A DNA stretch of 64,000 bases, from positions 62,001 to 126,000 of the forward strand of contig JASCOE010000010.1 in NCBI GenBank assembly GCA_029959285.1, written 5' to 3'. A program made the translations under genes and the position numbers. The notes below the pieces were generated by a model. The model was not told where the DNA came from. It was given only the letters and a program-made list of their open reading frames with translations, and searched no databases. The stretch comes from Flavobacteriaceae bacterium PS02337. GTDB lineage: Bacteria > Bacteroidota > Bacteroidia > Flavobacteriales > Flavobacteriaceae. Below are positions 34,719 through 44,500 of the stretch, in pieces; the stretch's first letter is position 1, and each line of letters opens with the position of its first letter.

Positions 34719-35900
34719 TTAGATTATTTTCGTGCAAATTAAAACTATTTTGTTATCTTTTACATCTGTTGTAAAAAAACAATACAAATTACCTCCATTT
34801 TTTATTTTCCATTTTTTTCGAATGTTTTCTACTGTTTCAGGAAAATTGCGAGTTGTAATATTTGCCTGCTGATTTGCCAGCTCATTTTTCATGTCATTTT
34901 TACCGTATGAAATCACTTTTTGAATTTCGAATTTTCTTCCCGGAAAATCAATTAATTCTTCAGAAGTATATAAATGAGAATGTTTGTGCAGTTTATCTAT
35001 TTTAAAAATTGAACTCACTTCATCAAAACCGCCAGATTTCATAATTGCCGCGTTGGGTTCATAAAGATATTTCTGCGGTAAATCATAAGTTGGAAAAGAC
35101 AAATCTTCGCCCAAAACAAATTCAAAAGTTTCTGTTTTTTCTTTTAAAATGTTAGCCGTTTTTAGCGTTATTTCGCCAGAATAATTTTTATGAATTTCAA
35201 AAAGCAATTCTTTTACTTCATTTTCAAGTGCGATTACATGAATGTTTTTGACATTTTTTAATTCAGATAATCCAGCCGAAATGTCTAATAATGGGGCGGT
35301 TTTTATTAAAATAGAATCTGCTTTTTCAAAATAAAAATCTAAAAGTTCTGGAACATTTGGCAAACAATCTTTCAGCATAAAAACTTTGCCTTTAGAATCA
35401 TTTCTTCGTGAAGGATCAATATAAATCCAATCCCATTTTAATTCTGATTCATTCAAAATATTTATTGAATCAGTTGGATAACAGAAACAATTTTTTATTT
35501 CTAATTGTTGAAAATTATGTTTGACAATAGAAGATAATTCTTCATTAATTTCACAATGCGCAACGACTTTAAATTTTTTAGAAAAGTAATAATCATCCAC
35601 ACCAAAACCTCCTGTAAGATCAATTAAAGTTTTTCCAGAAATTAAATCAGCTTTATAAGCAGCTGTTTTTTCAGATGAAGTTTGTTCTACCGAAATTTTA
35701 CTCGGATAAATAATAGTTGCAGCCGAAAACCAAGTCGGAAGTTTGTCTTTTGCTTTTGAACGCGCTTCAATTTGATTTAAAATTAAAATCCAATCGACTT
35801 CAGGAAACGGATTTTTCTGAAGCGCCATTTTTGTAATGTCTGCACCAGTATTTTGAATTATAAATTCCTGAATATCTGGATGCAAAATAGAAGTGTTCAA
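34719..35900 (-). CDS. Class I methyltransferase with THUMP-like domain
   Basis: A 393-residue protein. The N-terminal helical region is followed by a SAM-dependent methyltransferase core with LIDLTGGFGVDDYYFS and the active-site-like YIDPSRR. The C-terminal segment GRKFEIQKVISYGKNDMKNELANQQANITTRNFP matches the THUMP-like domain seen in a Bacteroidota-specific group related to PG_1098-like proteins. An RNA substrate is likely but not known. It is encoded 2 nt downstream of the AI-2E family gene and 2 nt upstream of the secreted hypothetical gene. Confidence 0.82.
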   Translation of the reverse strand: MNTSILHPDIQEFIIQNTGADITKMALQKNPFPEVDWILILNQIEARSKAKDKLPTWFSAATIIYPSKISVEQTSSEKTAAYKADLISGKTLIDLTGGFGVDDYYFSKKFKVVAHCEINEELSSIVKHNFQQLEIKNCFCYPTDSINILNESELKWDWIYIDPSRRNDSKGKVFMLKDCLPNVPELLDFYFEKADSILIKTAPLLDISAGLSELKNVKNIHVIALENEVKELLFEIHKNYSGEITLKTANILKEKTETFEFVLGEDLSFPTYDLPQKYLYEPNAAIMKSGGFDEVSSIFKIDKLHKHSHLYTSEELIDFPGRKFEIQKVISYGKNDMKNELANQQANITTRNFPETVENIRKKWKIKNGGNLYCFFTTDVKDNKIVLICTKII

Positions 35901-35902
35901 AG

Positions 35903-36994
35903 CTAAATTCTTTCGGTTAATACGGACACAATTTTATTGTCAGGAAAAAATTCTTTTAAAATTACTTTAATCATTGTAAAAGCTGGAACGGCGATAATCA
36001 TTCCAACAATTCCAAATGTGATTCCGCTGATTAAAATAATCAAGAATATTTCTAACGGGTGCGAATTTACACTTTTTGATGAAATTATGGGCTGACTAAT
36101 GTTATTGTCAATTGCTTGAACTACTAAAAAGCCAATAATTACATAAATAGTTGTTGGCAAAATTTCAGATTGAAAATCTTGCCCAATCATACTAATCATT
36201 GTTAAAATTCCCGCCAAAGTAGTTCCGATAATTGGCCCTAAATATGGAATGATATTTAAGATGGCACATAAAAAAGCAATTACAAAAGCATTTTTATTTC
36301 CAAAAATTAGCAGCACAATTAAATAAAGAATAAAGACAACGATTAATTGCAATAATAAACCAATAAAATAACGTGTCAATAAATGGTTGATTTTTGTAAT
36401 CGAATTCAAAATTTTATCTTCATTCGAATCAGGAAGAATTCTTCTCGCTTGATCTTTAAAAATAGCTTGATCTTTAATAAAAAAGAAAGTAATAAAAAAT
36501 ACCGAAACCAATCCCATTCCCATGTCTGCCATAAAATTGATGATTGAATTGATAAATCCAGTAAAATAACTAAAATCTAAAACCGAAGTTATTTTAGAAT
36601 CTTTTATAACTTTATTTAAATCAATATGTTGAATGTTGAAATATTCTTCAAGATGTTTTTCTGTTTCCATAAATTTAGTCTGAAGATGTGCTGTATCTAA
36701 AAGCGCTAAATTATTGGCCTGAGAAATAATTAATGGAACAAACAATAGTATAAAACCCACAATAAGAAAAATAAATAATATAATTGTGGTTGAGGCTGCC
36801 AGAGAATTGCCAAACTTTAATTTATTCTTCAAAAATAATATTAACGGATTTGCAATTAAACACAATAGTAATGAAATACATAAGTATACAATTACAGTTT
36901 GAATTTCATATAAAAAATATAAAACGATACCAATTATTAAGATGGTTGCTAGAGCTCTTAAAATTCCGTTTGAAATAGTTTTTGAAGTGATCAT
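35903..36994 (-). CDS. AI-2E family (PerM-like) membrane transporter
   Basis: A 363-residue protein with seven to eight hydrophobic segments. The C-terminal AILNIIPYLGPIIGTTLAGILTMI and the segment ISGITFGIVGMIIAVPAFTMIKVILKEFF are the diagnostic conserved blocks of the family. Members export AI-2 or act in sodium/proton exchange; substrate cannot be predicted. It heads the leftward three-gene group 34144-36994 (gaps of 2 nt). Confidence 0.9.
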   Translation of the reverse strand: MITSKTISNGILRALATILIIGIVLYFLYEIQTVIVYLCISLLLCLIANPLILFLKNKLKFGNSLAASTTIILFIFLIVGFILLFVPLIISQANNLALLDTAHLQTKFMETEKHLEEYFNIQHIDLNKVIKDSKITSVLDFSYFTGFINSIINFMADMGMGLVSVFFITFFFIKDQAIFKDQARRILPDSNEDKILNSITKINHLLTRYFIGLLLQLIVVFILYLIVLLIFGNKNAFVIAFLCAILNIIPYLGPIIGTTLAGILTMISMIGQDFQSEILPTTIYVIIGFLVVQAIDNNISQPIISSKSVNSHPLEIFLIILISGITFGIVGMIIAVPAFTMIKVILKEFFPDNKIVSVLTERI

Positions 36995-37050
36995 GTTTAA
37001 GTATTAGACTATAAATATAGAAAAAAGCATTTTAAAATTTTAGCTTTAAA

Positions 37051-37082
37051 CAAAAAAAGCGAGATGAATTTCATCTCGCTTT
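37051..37082 (-). terminator. Intrinsic terminator of the M43 protease gene
   Basis: Read leftward, AAAGCGAGATGAA (complement of 37070-37082) pairs with its partner (37056-37068) over 13 bp with a one-base centre, then runs into seven T (complement of 37052-37058). It lies 20 nt beyond the protease stop. Confidence 0.85.
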
Positions 37083-37102
37083 ATCTATTATATTGTTAGC
37101 AA

Positions 37103-38062
37103 TTATTGTGCAAATGCTGCTCTAGCACCTCCAGTTGTAAATATTGCTGCAATTCTGTTTTTTTGTCCTGTTGAAAACATATACATCGCTTGATCGTCAA
37201 CATAATCCATGTAGTTCATTGTCATTTCTACAGGTGTTCCAGAACAAGTACTATAGTGTGGATAAGCAGGAACACCATAATTTTCTTCATTATGTGTTGG
37301 AGTATCTGCCACAAGATCGCTTCCGCATGTTGCATCTCCCCAAATGTGACGTAAATTCATCCAGTGACCCACTTCGTGAGTTCCAGTTCTTCCTAAATTA
37401 AATGGAGCGTTTGCAGCACCAGATAATCCAAAATAACGAGAATCGATAACTACACCGTCTGTAGATGAAGCTCCGCCAGGAAATTGAGCATAACCTAAAA
37501 TTCCGCCGCCAATGTTGCAAGACCAAAGGTTTAATTTTGTTGTTGGAGAAGTTGGAGCAAGTCCGCCTTGAGCAGTTTTTTTCATCGCATCATTAGTTCC
37601 CCAAGAAGTTTTGGTAGTCGATTTTCTAATGATTTGATCTAATTTAAATGTAATGCCAACATTTGCTTTTACGCCCGAAAATAATGCTGGAACACTATTG
37701 TAATCAGAATTTAAAGCATTAAAATCTTTATTCAATACATCAATTTGAGATTGAATTTGCGCATCAGAAATGTTTTGTGCTGCTGTTCTGTATAATACAT
37801 TTACAACAACCGGAATTTCAATTTTGCCATTTACTAAACGACCGGTAAAATTTGTTAATGAATGTTTGGCTGTAAAAGCTTCAATTTCATTCATTTTAAT
37901 CGCCAACATCGGATCTGCTTTAAGTTGTGCTTCTAATACTTCTTGTGTTGCACATCCGCGTCGAGAAGCTGCCATACTTTCTGAATTGGTTGTTTCTGAT
38001 TGCTCGTTTTGACAAGCGAACAGCATTAGTGCTGCAAATGTGGTAATAATAACTTTTTTCAT
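37103..38062 (-). CDS. Secreted M43 (pappalysin-like) zinc metalloprotease lipoprotein
   Basis: A 319-residue lipoprotein with lipobox LFAC (C17). The zinc site HEVGHWMNLRH is at residues 229-239 (H229, E230, H233, H239) and is followed by IWGD, as in cytophagalysin-type M43B enzymes. The Met-turn region is EMTMNYMDYVDDQAMYMF, and paired cysteines (C182, C246 and others) fit disulfides. It probably degrades extracellular proteins. It is monocistronic, with a strong hairpin in its 5' leader and a terminator downstream. No C-terminal T9SS sorting domain is seen. Confidence 0.92.
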   Translation of the reverse strand: MKKVIITTFAALMLFACQNEQSETTNSESMAASRRGCATQEVLEAQLKADPMLAIKMNEIEAFTAKHSLTNFTGRLVNGKIEIPVVVNVLYRTAAQNISDAQIQSQIDVLNKDFNALNSDYNSVPALFSGVKANVGITFKLDQIIRKSTTKTSWGTNDAMKKTAQGGLAPTSPTTKLNLWSCNIGGGILGYAQFPGGASSTDGVVIDSRYFGLSGAANAPFNLGRTGTHEVGHWMNLRHIWGDATCGSDLVADTPTHNEENYGVPAYPHYSTCSGTPVEMTMNYMDYVDDQAMYMFSTGQKNRIAAIFTTGGARAAFAQ

Positions 38063-38360
38063 AATAATTTGGGTTTTTTGTTATAAAAATGTTGATTGGT
38101 TAATCATTGCAGCAATTTTATAACAAATTTTAATTGTGAAAAAATATTACAAAGATTATTTTGTCAGAATTTTTACGACCCCTTACAAATACTGGTTCTT
38201 ACAAAAAACGTAATTAAAAAATTAATAAGATTTAACTTTCTTTTTTATTTTTTTAATGTATTTTGTCGTGATTATTAGTAGTTTATCGATTATTTTGAAA
38301 ATGTAAAATTGTCGAAAAATCGAAATATTGTGTTTAAAATGAATTTTTTGAGTTTAATTT
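38063..38360. other. 298-bp AT-rich intergenic region
   Basis: No gene is seen. Nearest the protease start is a perfect 12-bp inverted repeat (38077-38127, listed separately). The rest is AT-rich with no clear T-run terminator. It carries the 5' leader of the protease and the 3' end of the upstream methyltransferase transcript. Confidence 0.5.
38077..38127 (-). promoter_or_regulatory. Strong hairpin in the M43 protease leader
   Basis: TTTGTTATAAAA (38077-38088) and TTTTATAACAAA (38116-38127) are exact inverted repeats. An inner TGATT/AATCA stem with a GGTT loop can also form. In the leftward transcript it ends about 14 nt before the ATG, where it could mask or position ribosome entry, or serve as an operator. 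The function is inferred from position only. Confidence 0.4.
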
Positions 38361-38858
38361 TTAAAAAGAAGTAATCTCATAAAGCGCAATACTTGCAGCT
38401 TGAACAACATTCATACTGCTGTTTTTTCCAAACATATTAATATGGACAATTTGATGAGAAAGTTGTAAAAGTTCGTCTGAAATTCCGTTTATTTCGCTTC
38501 CAAGTAAAAGAGCTATTTTTTTGTTTTCGGGAATTGTAACTTCTTTTAAAGGTTTGCTGTTTGAGGCAATTTCTAAAGAAATAATTTCGAAATCATTATC
38601 CAATAGAAAAGATTGAAGTTCGGTAAAATCTTCAATTACATTATGAGCGACATGAAGATGTGTGCTTCGAGAAGTTTTATTGATTTTACGAGGTGTAAGC
38701 GGAATATCTTTTCCGTAAAAGATAATATTTTCAACTCCAAAAGCTTCAGAAATTCTAAATAAAGAACCAATATTTTGCTGAAAATAAATATGATCGCAAA
38801 CTAAAGTGATTGGAAATGTTTTTCTTTCAAATTGATTTTCTTCGTGAGTAAGCTGCAC
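38361..38858 (-). CDS. TrmH-family (SPOUT) RNA methyltransferase
   Basis: A 165-residue SpoU-type methyltransferase. The three signature blocks are QQNIGSLFRISEAFGV (motif 1), LLGSEINGIS (motif 2) and SMNVVQAASIALYE (motif 3). It lacks the N-terminal RNA-binding extension, matching short TrmL/TrmH-like enzymes that 2'-O-methylate tRNA. Which position is modified cannot be told. It lies 10 nt downstream of the DUF4159 gene and may be in its operon. Confidence 0.88.
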   Translation of the reverse strand: MQLTHEENQFERKTFPITLVCDHIYFQQNIGSLFRISEAFGVENIIFYGKDIPLTPRKINKTSRSTHLHVAHNVIEDFTELQSFLLDNDFEIISLEIASNSKPLKEVTIPENKKIALLLGSEINGISDELLQLSHQIVHINMFGKNSSMNVVQAASIALYEITSF

Positions 38859-38868
38859 CTTTTAAAAT

Positions 38869-39507
38869 TTAATTGGTAAAAATATAATTAATAATGTTTG
38901 CGCCCATTTTAAGCGCTTTGTCTCTTACGTTTGCAGGATCATTGTGAACTTCGGCATCTTCCCAGCCATCGCCCAAATCGCATTCGTAAGTGTAAAGCAA
39001 AACCAATTTGTTGTCGATAAAAATTCCAAACGCTTGTGGACGCGTTCCGTCGTGTTCGTGAATTTTTGGTAATCCGCTTGGGAAAGGAAATGGTTTTTGA
39101 AAAATAGGATGATTTGCAGGAATTTCGACTAAACTATTATTTGGAAATATTTTCTTGATTTCTTTTCGAATAAATTGATCCATTCCATAATTATCATCGA
39201 TATGCAGAAAACCGCCTGCCGTTAAATAATTTCTCAAATTTGTCACATCAGCATCGCTAAAAACCACATTTCCGTGTCCAGTCATATGCACAAACGGATA
39301 CGAAAGCAAATCAGGATTACTTGGTTCTACAGTTGAAGGTTTGCTTTTGATGCGAGTATTGATATTAGCATTGCAAAAAGCAATTAAATTCGGCAAAGAA
39401 GTCGGATTTGCGTACCAGTCGCCACCTCCGCTGTATTTAAGCAAAGCAATTTCTTGTGAAAAGGAAGAGATTGAAAAAAGTAATAATATGTGAAATATTT
39501 TTTTCAT
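38869..39507 (-). CDS. Secreted DUF4159 domain protein
   Basis: A 212-residue protein with signal peptide (MKKIFHILLLFSISSFSQ). IALLKYSGGGDWYANP, FVHMTGHGNVVFSDADVTNLRNYLTAGGFLHIDDNYG and YTYECDLGDGWED are hallmark DUF4159 blocks. The domain resembles the ThuA/glutamine-amidotransferase-like fold, but no activity is established. It is downstream of the REP-like inverted repeat that separates it from rsmE. Confidence 0.88.
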   Translation of the reverse strand: MKKIFHILLLFSISSFSQEIALLKYSGGGDWYANPTSLPNLIAFCNANINTRIKSKPSTVEPSNPDLLSYPFVHMTGHGNVVFSDADVTNLRNYLTAGGFLHIDDNYGMDQFIRKEIKKIFPNNSLVEIPANHPIFQKPFPFPSGLPKIHEHDGTRPQAFGIFIDNKLVLLYTYECDLGDGWEDAEVHNDPANVRDKALKMGANIINYIFTN

Positions 39508-39534
39508 AATAATTTAAGTGGACTTCGATGCTTT

Positions 39535-39636
39535 TTTGTCATCCTGAGGAACGAAGGATCACACTAGAAATTCCGTACAGTTTGTCGCCAATCTTTGTCT
39601 AATCGAGTGTGATCCTTCGTTCCTCAGGATGACAAA
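39535..39636. repeat. REP-like inverted repeat, 31-bp perfect arms
   Basis: Arms 39535-39565 and 39606-39636 are exact reverse complements over 31 bp with a 40-nt spacer. The arm contains CATCCTGAGGAACGAAGGAT, which resembles a widely dispersed palindromic repeat I recall from many Bacteroidota and other genomes; copy number was not checked. It lies between the stop of rsmE and the start of the DUF4159 gene and could act as a bidirectional transcript end or be a small non-autonomous mobile element. Confidence 0.8.
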
Positions 39637-39650
39637 CGTAATTTTTTAAT

Positions 39651-40355
39651 TTATTCATTAAAAAAAACAACACTATGGCAAGCTACAACCGCTGCTGTTT
39701 CTGTTCTTAAACGCGTATTTCCTAAAGCAACAGGTTTGTAATTGTTTTCTAATGCCAATGCTATTTCTTTTTCAGAAAAATCACCTTCTGGACCAATTAA
39801 GATCGTGACATCTTCATTTGGTTTTAAAACTTCTTTTAGCGATTTTTTATCAGTTTCTTCGCAATGCGCGATCAGTTTTAAACCTTTATTTTGTTGCTTA
39901 ATAAACTCTTTAAATGAAATCGCTTCATTCAATTTTGGCAAAAAAGTTTCGTTACATTGTTTCATCGCCGATAAAATGATTTTTTCGAAACGATCACGAT
40001 TAATTACTTTTCGTTCAGAACGATCGCAGAAAATTGGCGTAATTTCTTGAATTCCAATTTCGGTTGCTTTTTCTAAAAACCACTCAAAACGATCATTCAT
40101 TTTGGTTGGAGCAACGGCCAAATGCAAATGAAATTTAGGTTTTTCGGCATTCGTTATCGAAATTACTTCAACGGTACATTTATTATCTGAAGCCAATGTA
40201 ATTTGGGTTTCGAACAATAATCCTGAACCGTTTGTAACTTGAAGAATATCAGAATCTTTTTTTCGTAAAACTTTTATAATGTGTCGGCTTTCTTCTTTGT
40301 CAAAAGAAAAACTTTGAGTTGTTTCGTCTATATTCGGATTGAAAAATAACTGCAT
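39651..40355 (-). CDS. rsmE: 16S rRNA m3U1498 methyltransferase RsmE
   Basis: A 234-residue SPOUT methyltransferase. EESRHIIKVLRKKDSDILQVTNGSG is the N-terminal PUA-like domain; KATEIGIQEITPIFCDRSERK, ILIGPEGDFSEKEIALA and LGNTRLRTETAAVVA (knot residues) are the catalytic family blocks. It methylates U1498 of 16S rRNA. It is 2 nt downstream of tsaD, so both are probably transcribed together. Confidence 0.95.
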   Translation of the reverse strand: MQLFFNPNIDETTQSFSFDKEESRHIIKVLRKKDSDILQVTNGSGLLFETQITLASDNKCTVEVISITNAEKPKFHLHLAVAPTKMNDRFEWFLEKATEIGIQEITPIFCDRSERKVINRDRFEKIILSAMKQCNETFLPKLNEAISFKEFIKQQNKGLKLIAHCEETDKKSLKEVLKPNEDVTILIGPEGDFSEKEIALALENNYKPVALGNTRLRTETAAVVACHSVVFFNE

Positions 40356-40357
40356 GA

Positions 40358-41380
40358 TTAAAATTGAATTCTTGCTTTAGAAACGACTGCAGAAGTTTCA
40401 AAACGATTTGATAAGTATTTTTGATAACCCACAATTCCAATCATTGCGGCATTATCTGTGGTGTATTCAAATTTTGGAATGAAAGTTTTCCAACCGTATT
40501 TGCTTTCGGTTTCTTTCAATGTATTTCTAATTCCTGAATTTGCCGAAACGCCACCGCCAATTGCTATTTGAGTAATTCCAGTTTCTTTAACGGCCAATTT
40601 TATTTTATCCATCAAAATTTCTATAATCGTATGCTGAATAGAAGCACAGATATCGTTTAGATTTTCTTCAACAAAATTTGGGTTTGCCAATTTGTTTTTT
40701 TGAATGAAATATAAAATGGCAGTCTTTAATCCAGAAAAACTAAAATCTAAACCAGGAACTTTCGGTTTTGTAAAAGCAAACGCTTTCGGGTTTCCTTCTT
40801 TCGCATATTTATCAATCAAAGGTCCGCCTGGGTAAGGAAGTCCAAGAATTTTAGCGCTTTTGTCAAATGCTTCACCTACAGCATCATCGGTTGTTTCTCC
40901 GATAATTTCCATGTAAAAAAAGCTATTCACTTTTACGATTTGTGTGTGTCCGCCGCTGATGGTTAAAGCTAAAAAAGGAAATTCAGGTTTATCAAAACCT
41001 TCTTCGTCAATAAAATGAGCCAAAATATGTGCATGCATGTGATTTACAGCAATTAAAGGTACTTTTAAAGCCAATGCTAAAGATTTGCTAAAAGAAGTTC
41101 CCACCAATAAAGAGCCCATTAATCCAGGACCTTGCGTAAATGCGATTGCGCTTAACTGTTCTTTTTGTACATTTGCTTTACGAAGTGCAGCATCTATAAC
41201 GGGTACAATATTCTGCTGGTGCGCTCTTGAAGCCAATTCAGGAACCACACCGCCGTATTGATTATGAATTAATTGATTGGCTACAACATTTGACAATACT
41301 TTGTCGTTATGTAAAACCGCGGCAGCAGTATCATCGCATGAACTTTCGATGGCTAGAATAAAAACCTCTGGATTTTGCAT
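40358..41380 (-). CDS. tsaD: tRNA N6-threonylcarbamoyltransferase TsaD
   Basis: A 340-residue protein needed for the universal t6A37 tRNA modification, working with TsaB, TsaC and TsaE. ILAIESSCDDTAAAV is the N-terminal ASKHA block; the metal site HMHAH is H114-H118; KVPGLDFSFSGLKT and GGGVSANSGIR are conserved. An ATG at 41380 is preferred over a TTG at 41413, because MQNPEVFILAIESS begins directly before the family core. A TAnnTTTG box lies upstream. Confidence 0.95.
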   Translation of the reverse strand: MQNPEVFILAIESSCDDTAAAVLHNDKVLSNVVANQLIHNQYGGVVPELASRAHQQNIVPVIDAALRKANVQKEQLSAIAFTQGPGLMGSLLVGTSFSKSLALALKVPLIAVNHMHAHILAHFIDEEGFDKPEFPFLALTISGGHTQIVKVNSFFYMEIIGETTDDAVGEAFDKSAKILGLPYPGGPLIDKYAKEGNPKAFAFTKPKVPGLDFSFSGLKTAILYFIQKNKLANPNFVEENLNDICASIQHTIIEILMDKIKLAVKETGITQIAIGGGVSANSGIRNTLKETESKYGWKTFIPKFEYTTDNAAMIGIVGYQKYLSNRFETSAVVSKARIQF

Positions 41381-41447
41381 ATAAAGGCACAAATTTTGAA
41401 TTATATTTGACAAATCAAATGATTATCTCTTTGATTTAAGCAGTGTC

Positions 41448-41455
41448 CAAAATTA
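41448..41455 (-). promoter_or_regulatory. Candidate -7 promoter box for tsaD-rsmE
   Basis: Read leftward this is TAATTTTG, an exact match to the Bacteroidota -7 consensus TAnnTTTG, about 68 nt before the tsaD ATG. A TTTG -33 box at normal spacing is not evident, so confidence is modest. Confidence 0.35.
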
Positions 41456-41571
41456 AAGAATTTTTATCAAAAACAGCCGTTCTTTGTCTGTTCAAAATAA
41501 ATTAAAAGAAAACTAAAATTAAAAGAGCTATCAAAACAGTAAAAAAAATAATATCTAGAACCCTAATTGGG

Positions 41572-44500
41572 TTGATTTTACTTTTGTTAGCACTGGCTAT
41601 CATTCTTTCTCTTCCTGTTGTTCAAACTCAGATAGCGAACTATGTTACGAATTCTTTAAACGAAGATTATAAAGTAAATATCAGCGTAGAAAAAACTGCA
41701 ATCAATATTTTTGGAGGCGTAAAACTAAAAAATGTGATGATTTTAGATCATCATAAACAAACCCTTATTTATTCTGATATTATTACAACCGATATTGCGA
41801 GTTTCAGCAGAATACTTGATGGCGATTTAATCTTTGGTGATTTACGTTTAACGGGTTTAATTTTTAATCTGAAAACCTACAAAGGCGAAAATGAGAATAA
41901 TATCAATAAGTTTATTAAAGCTTTTGAAGTTGAAAATACGCCTAAGAAAAAATCAACGAAACATTTCCTTCTAACAGCTAAAAATGCATACATCGAAAAA
42001 GGAAGATTTTCTGTTATCGATGAAAATAAAACAACGCCCAAGTTTTTAGATTTCACCAAATTAAATGCTTACATCAGCGATTTTAAATTGTACGGACCTG
42101 AAGTAAATACTACAATTCATAGGTTTTCTTTTATGGATCATCGCGGGTTGTATGTTTCTAATTTTGCTGGGAAATTCAGTTATACTAAAAAACAAATTAA
42201 AGTCGAAAATTTAGCCATAAAAACTAAAAGATCTTCGCTTTATGGTATTGCTATTTTGAATTATAAACCATCAGATTTTGTTGATTTTACAGATAAAGTT
42301 AGGTTTAAAGTGGTTTTAGATTCGGCTTCGATTGCGACAAATGATATTCGTCATTTTTATGATGGTTTAGGTAAAAATCAGCATTTTAAAATCAAAACAA
42401 AATTAGACGGTCCGCTAAATGATTTAACGCTTTCTAAATTGAGATTAAGCGATACAAATGGTTCTAAAATCAATGGAACAATTAATTTCAGAAATCTTTT
42501 AGGAAGTAAAACCCAAAAGTTTTCTATGGACGGAAAGTTTGATAAACTGCTTTCTAGCTATGATGATTTAGTGATTTTGTTGCCCAATGTTTTAGGGAAA
42601 AAACTTCCGATAGAGCTGAAAAGAATTGGAAAATTTAACCTTGTCGGAAAAGCAAAAGTTTCAACAACAGCTTTAGAAACCGATTTTAAAATGGCAACTG
42701 ATCTTGGAAACGGAAAAGTCGATCTTCATATGAATAATATGGATTTTATTGATAAAGCTTCGTACTCTGGGAATATTGTATTGGATAATTTTAATATCGG
42801 TGCCGTTTTAGGTAGAAAAGATCTTGGGAAAACAAGCTTAAATCTTGATGTTGATGGCGTTGGTTTTACAGAAAAATATTTGAATACTATTGTAAAAGGA
42901 GATATTTCGAAATTTGATTACAATAAGTACACTTATAATAATATTGTTGTAAACGGAAATTTTAAACTTCCATATTATAAAGGTGAAATTGCGATCAACG
43001 ACCCAAATTTGAATTTGAGTTTTGATGGCTTGCTTGATTTAAGTAAAAGAGAAAATAGATATGATTTTCATATAAATGTAGAAAATTCAGATTTAAGAAA
43101 ATTAAAGTTTGTTGGCGATTCGATTTCTCGTTTTAAAGGAGATGTTGTGGTTCAGTTAACTGGAAATTCTATTGAAAATCTTCAAGGGAATATTTTTATA
43201 AATGATGCTGAATATCAAAATCCAAAAGCGACTTATGCTTTTGATCAAGTCAATTTAAATTCAAGTTTTGATGCAGATCGATTGCGAACGATAACTATTA
43301 GTTCGAATGATGTTGTAGACGGAAAAATCGTTGGTAAATTTAGATTTGATCAATTGGATAAATTGGTAATGAACTCGGTTGGAAGTTTGTATACCAATTA
43401 TAAGCCTTATAAAGTTAGAAAAGGTCAGTTTTTACGATTCAATTTCCGAGTTTATGATAAAGTGGTAGAAATGCTTTATCCAGAAATTAATATTGACTCT
43501 TCTACAGTTGTTAGAGGTAAAATTGATTCTGATCTTCAGGAATTTAAATTCCGATTTAGATCGAAAAAAGTTACCGCAGCAAAAAATACATTTGATAATA
43601 TTCGTGTCAATATTGATAATAAAAATCCGCTTTACAATGCGTATGTAGAATTAGACAGTATAAAAACACCTTATTATAAGATTCGTGATTTTAACTTGAT
43701 TAATGTTACTTCAAAAGATACGCTTTTTGTTCGTTCTGAATTTAAAGGTGGAAACCAAGGAGAAGATTATTTCAATTTAGATTTATATCATACGATTGAT
43801 AAGAATAAAAATAATATTGTTGGAATTAAGAAGTCAGAAATGAAGTTTAAAGACTATATATGGTATTTAAACGAAAAATCTGGAGAAGATAATCAGATTG
43901 TTTTTGATCAGTTCTTTAAGAATTTTACGTTCGACAATATTGTTTTATCACACGAAAATCAGAAAATTGATTTGAATGGAGTGATGAAAGGAAGCGATTA
44001 CAAAGATTTGGAGCTGAATTTCGAAGATGTTGATATTAATAAAATTACACCGTTAAATTCTAAATTTGTCTTTGATGGTAATTTGAATGGAACCGTCAAT
44101 TATAAACAAAATAAAAATGTTTACCAGCCAACGGCATCCATAAAAATTGATCATCTTGTTTTGAATAAAACAGAATTGGGTACGCTTAATTTTGATATTT
44201 CGGGAGATGAAACTTTTAGAAAATTTACGGTCAATTCATCGATACAAAATGGTTTTACAGAATCATTTAGAGCTAACGGAACTTTTGCTATAGAAAACAA
44301 AGAAACCGTTATGGATATGAGTCTGAAGCTAGAAGGATTTAATCTTGCAACTTTAGGAACTATCGGTGGCGATGTTTTATCTAATGTTCGCGGATCCGTT
44401 TCTGGAAACGCATCTGTAATTGGAAATCTTAAAAAACCAGAAATCAACGGACGTTTGTATGTTGAAAAAGCAGGTATGACGATTCCGTATTTAAATACTG

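Noticed and set aside
38361-41380. Single leftward operon including the TrmH-like, DUF4159, rsmE and tsaD genes
   Set aside because: The 31-bp perfect inverted repeat between rsmE and the DUF4159 gene makes continuous transcription doubtful; only rsmE-tsaD is called as a pair.
41381-41413. TTG start extending TsaD by 11 residues
   Set aside because: The conserved core begins directly after the ATG at 41380.
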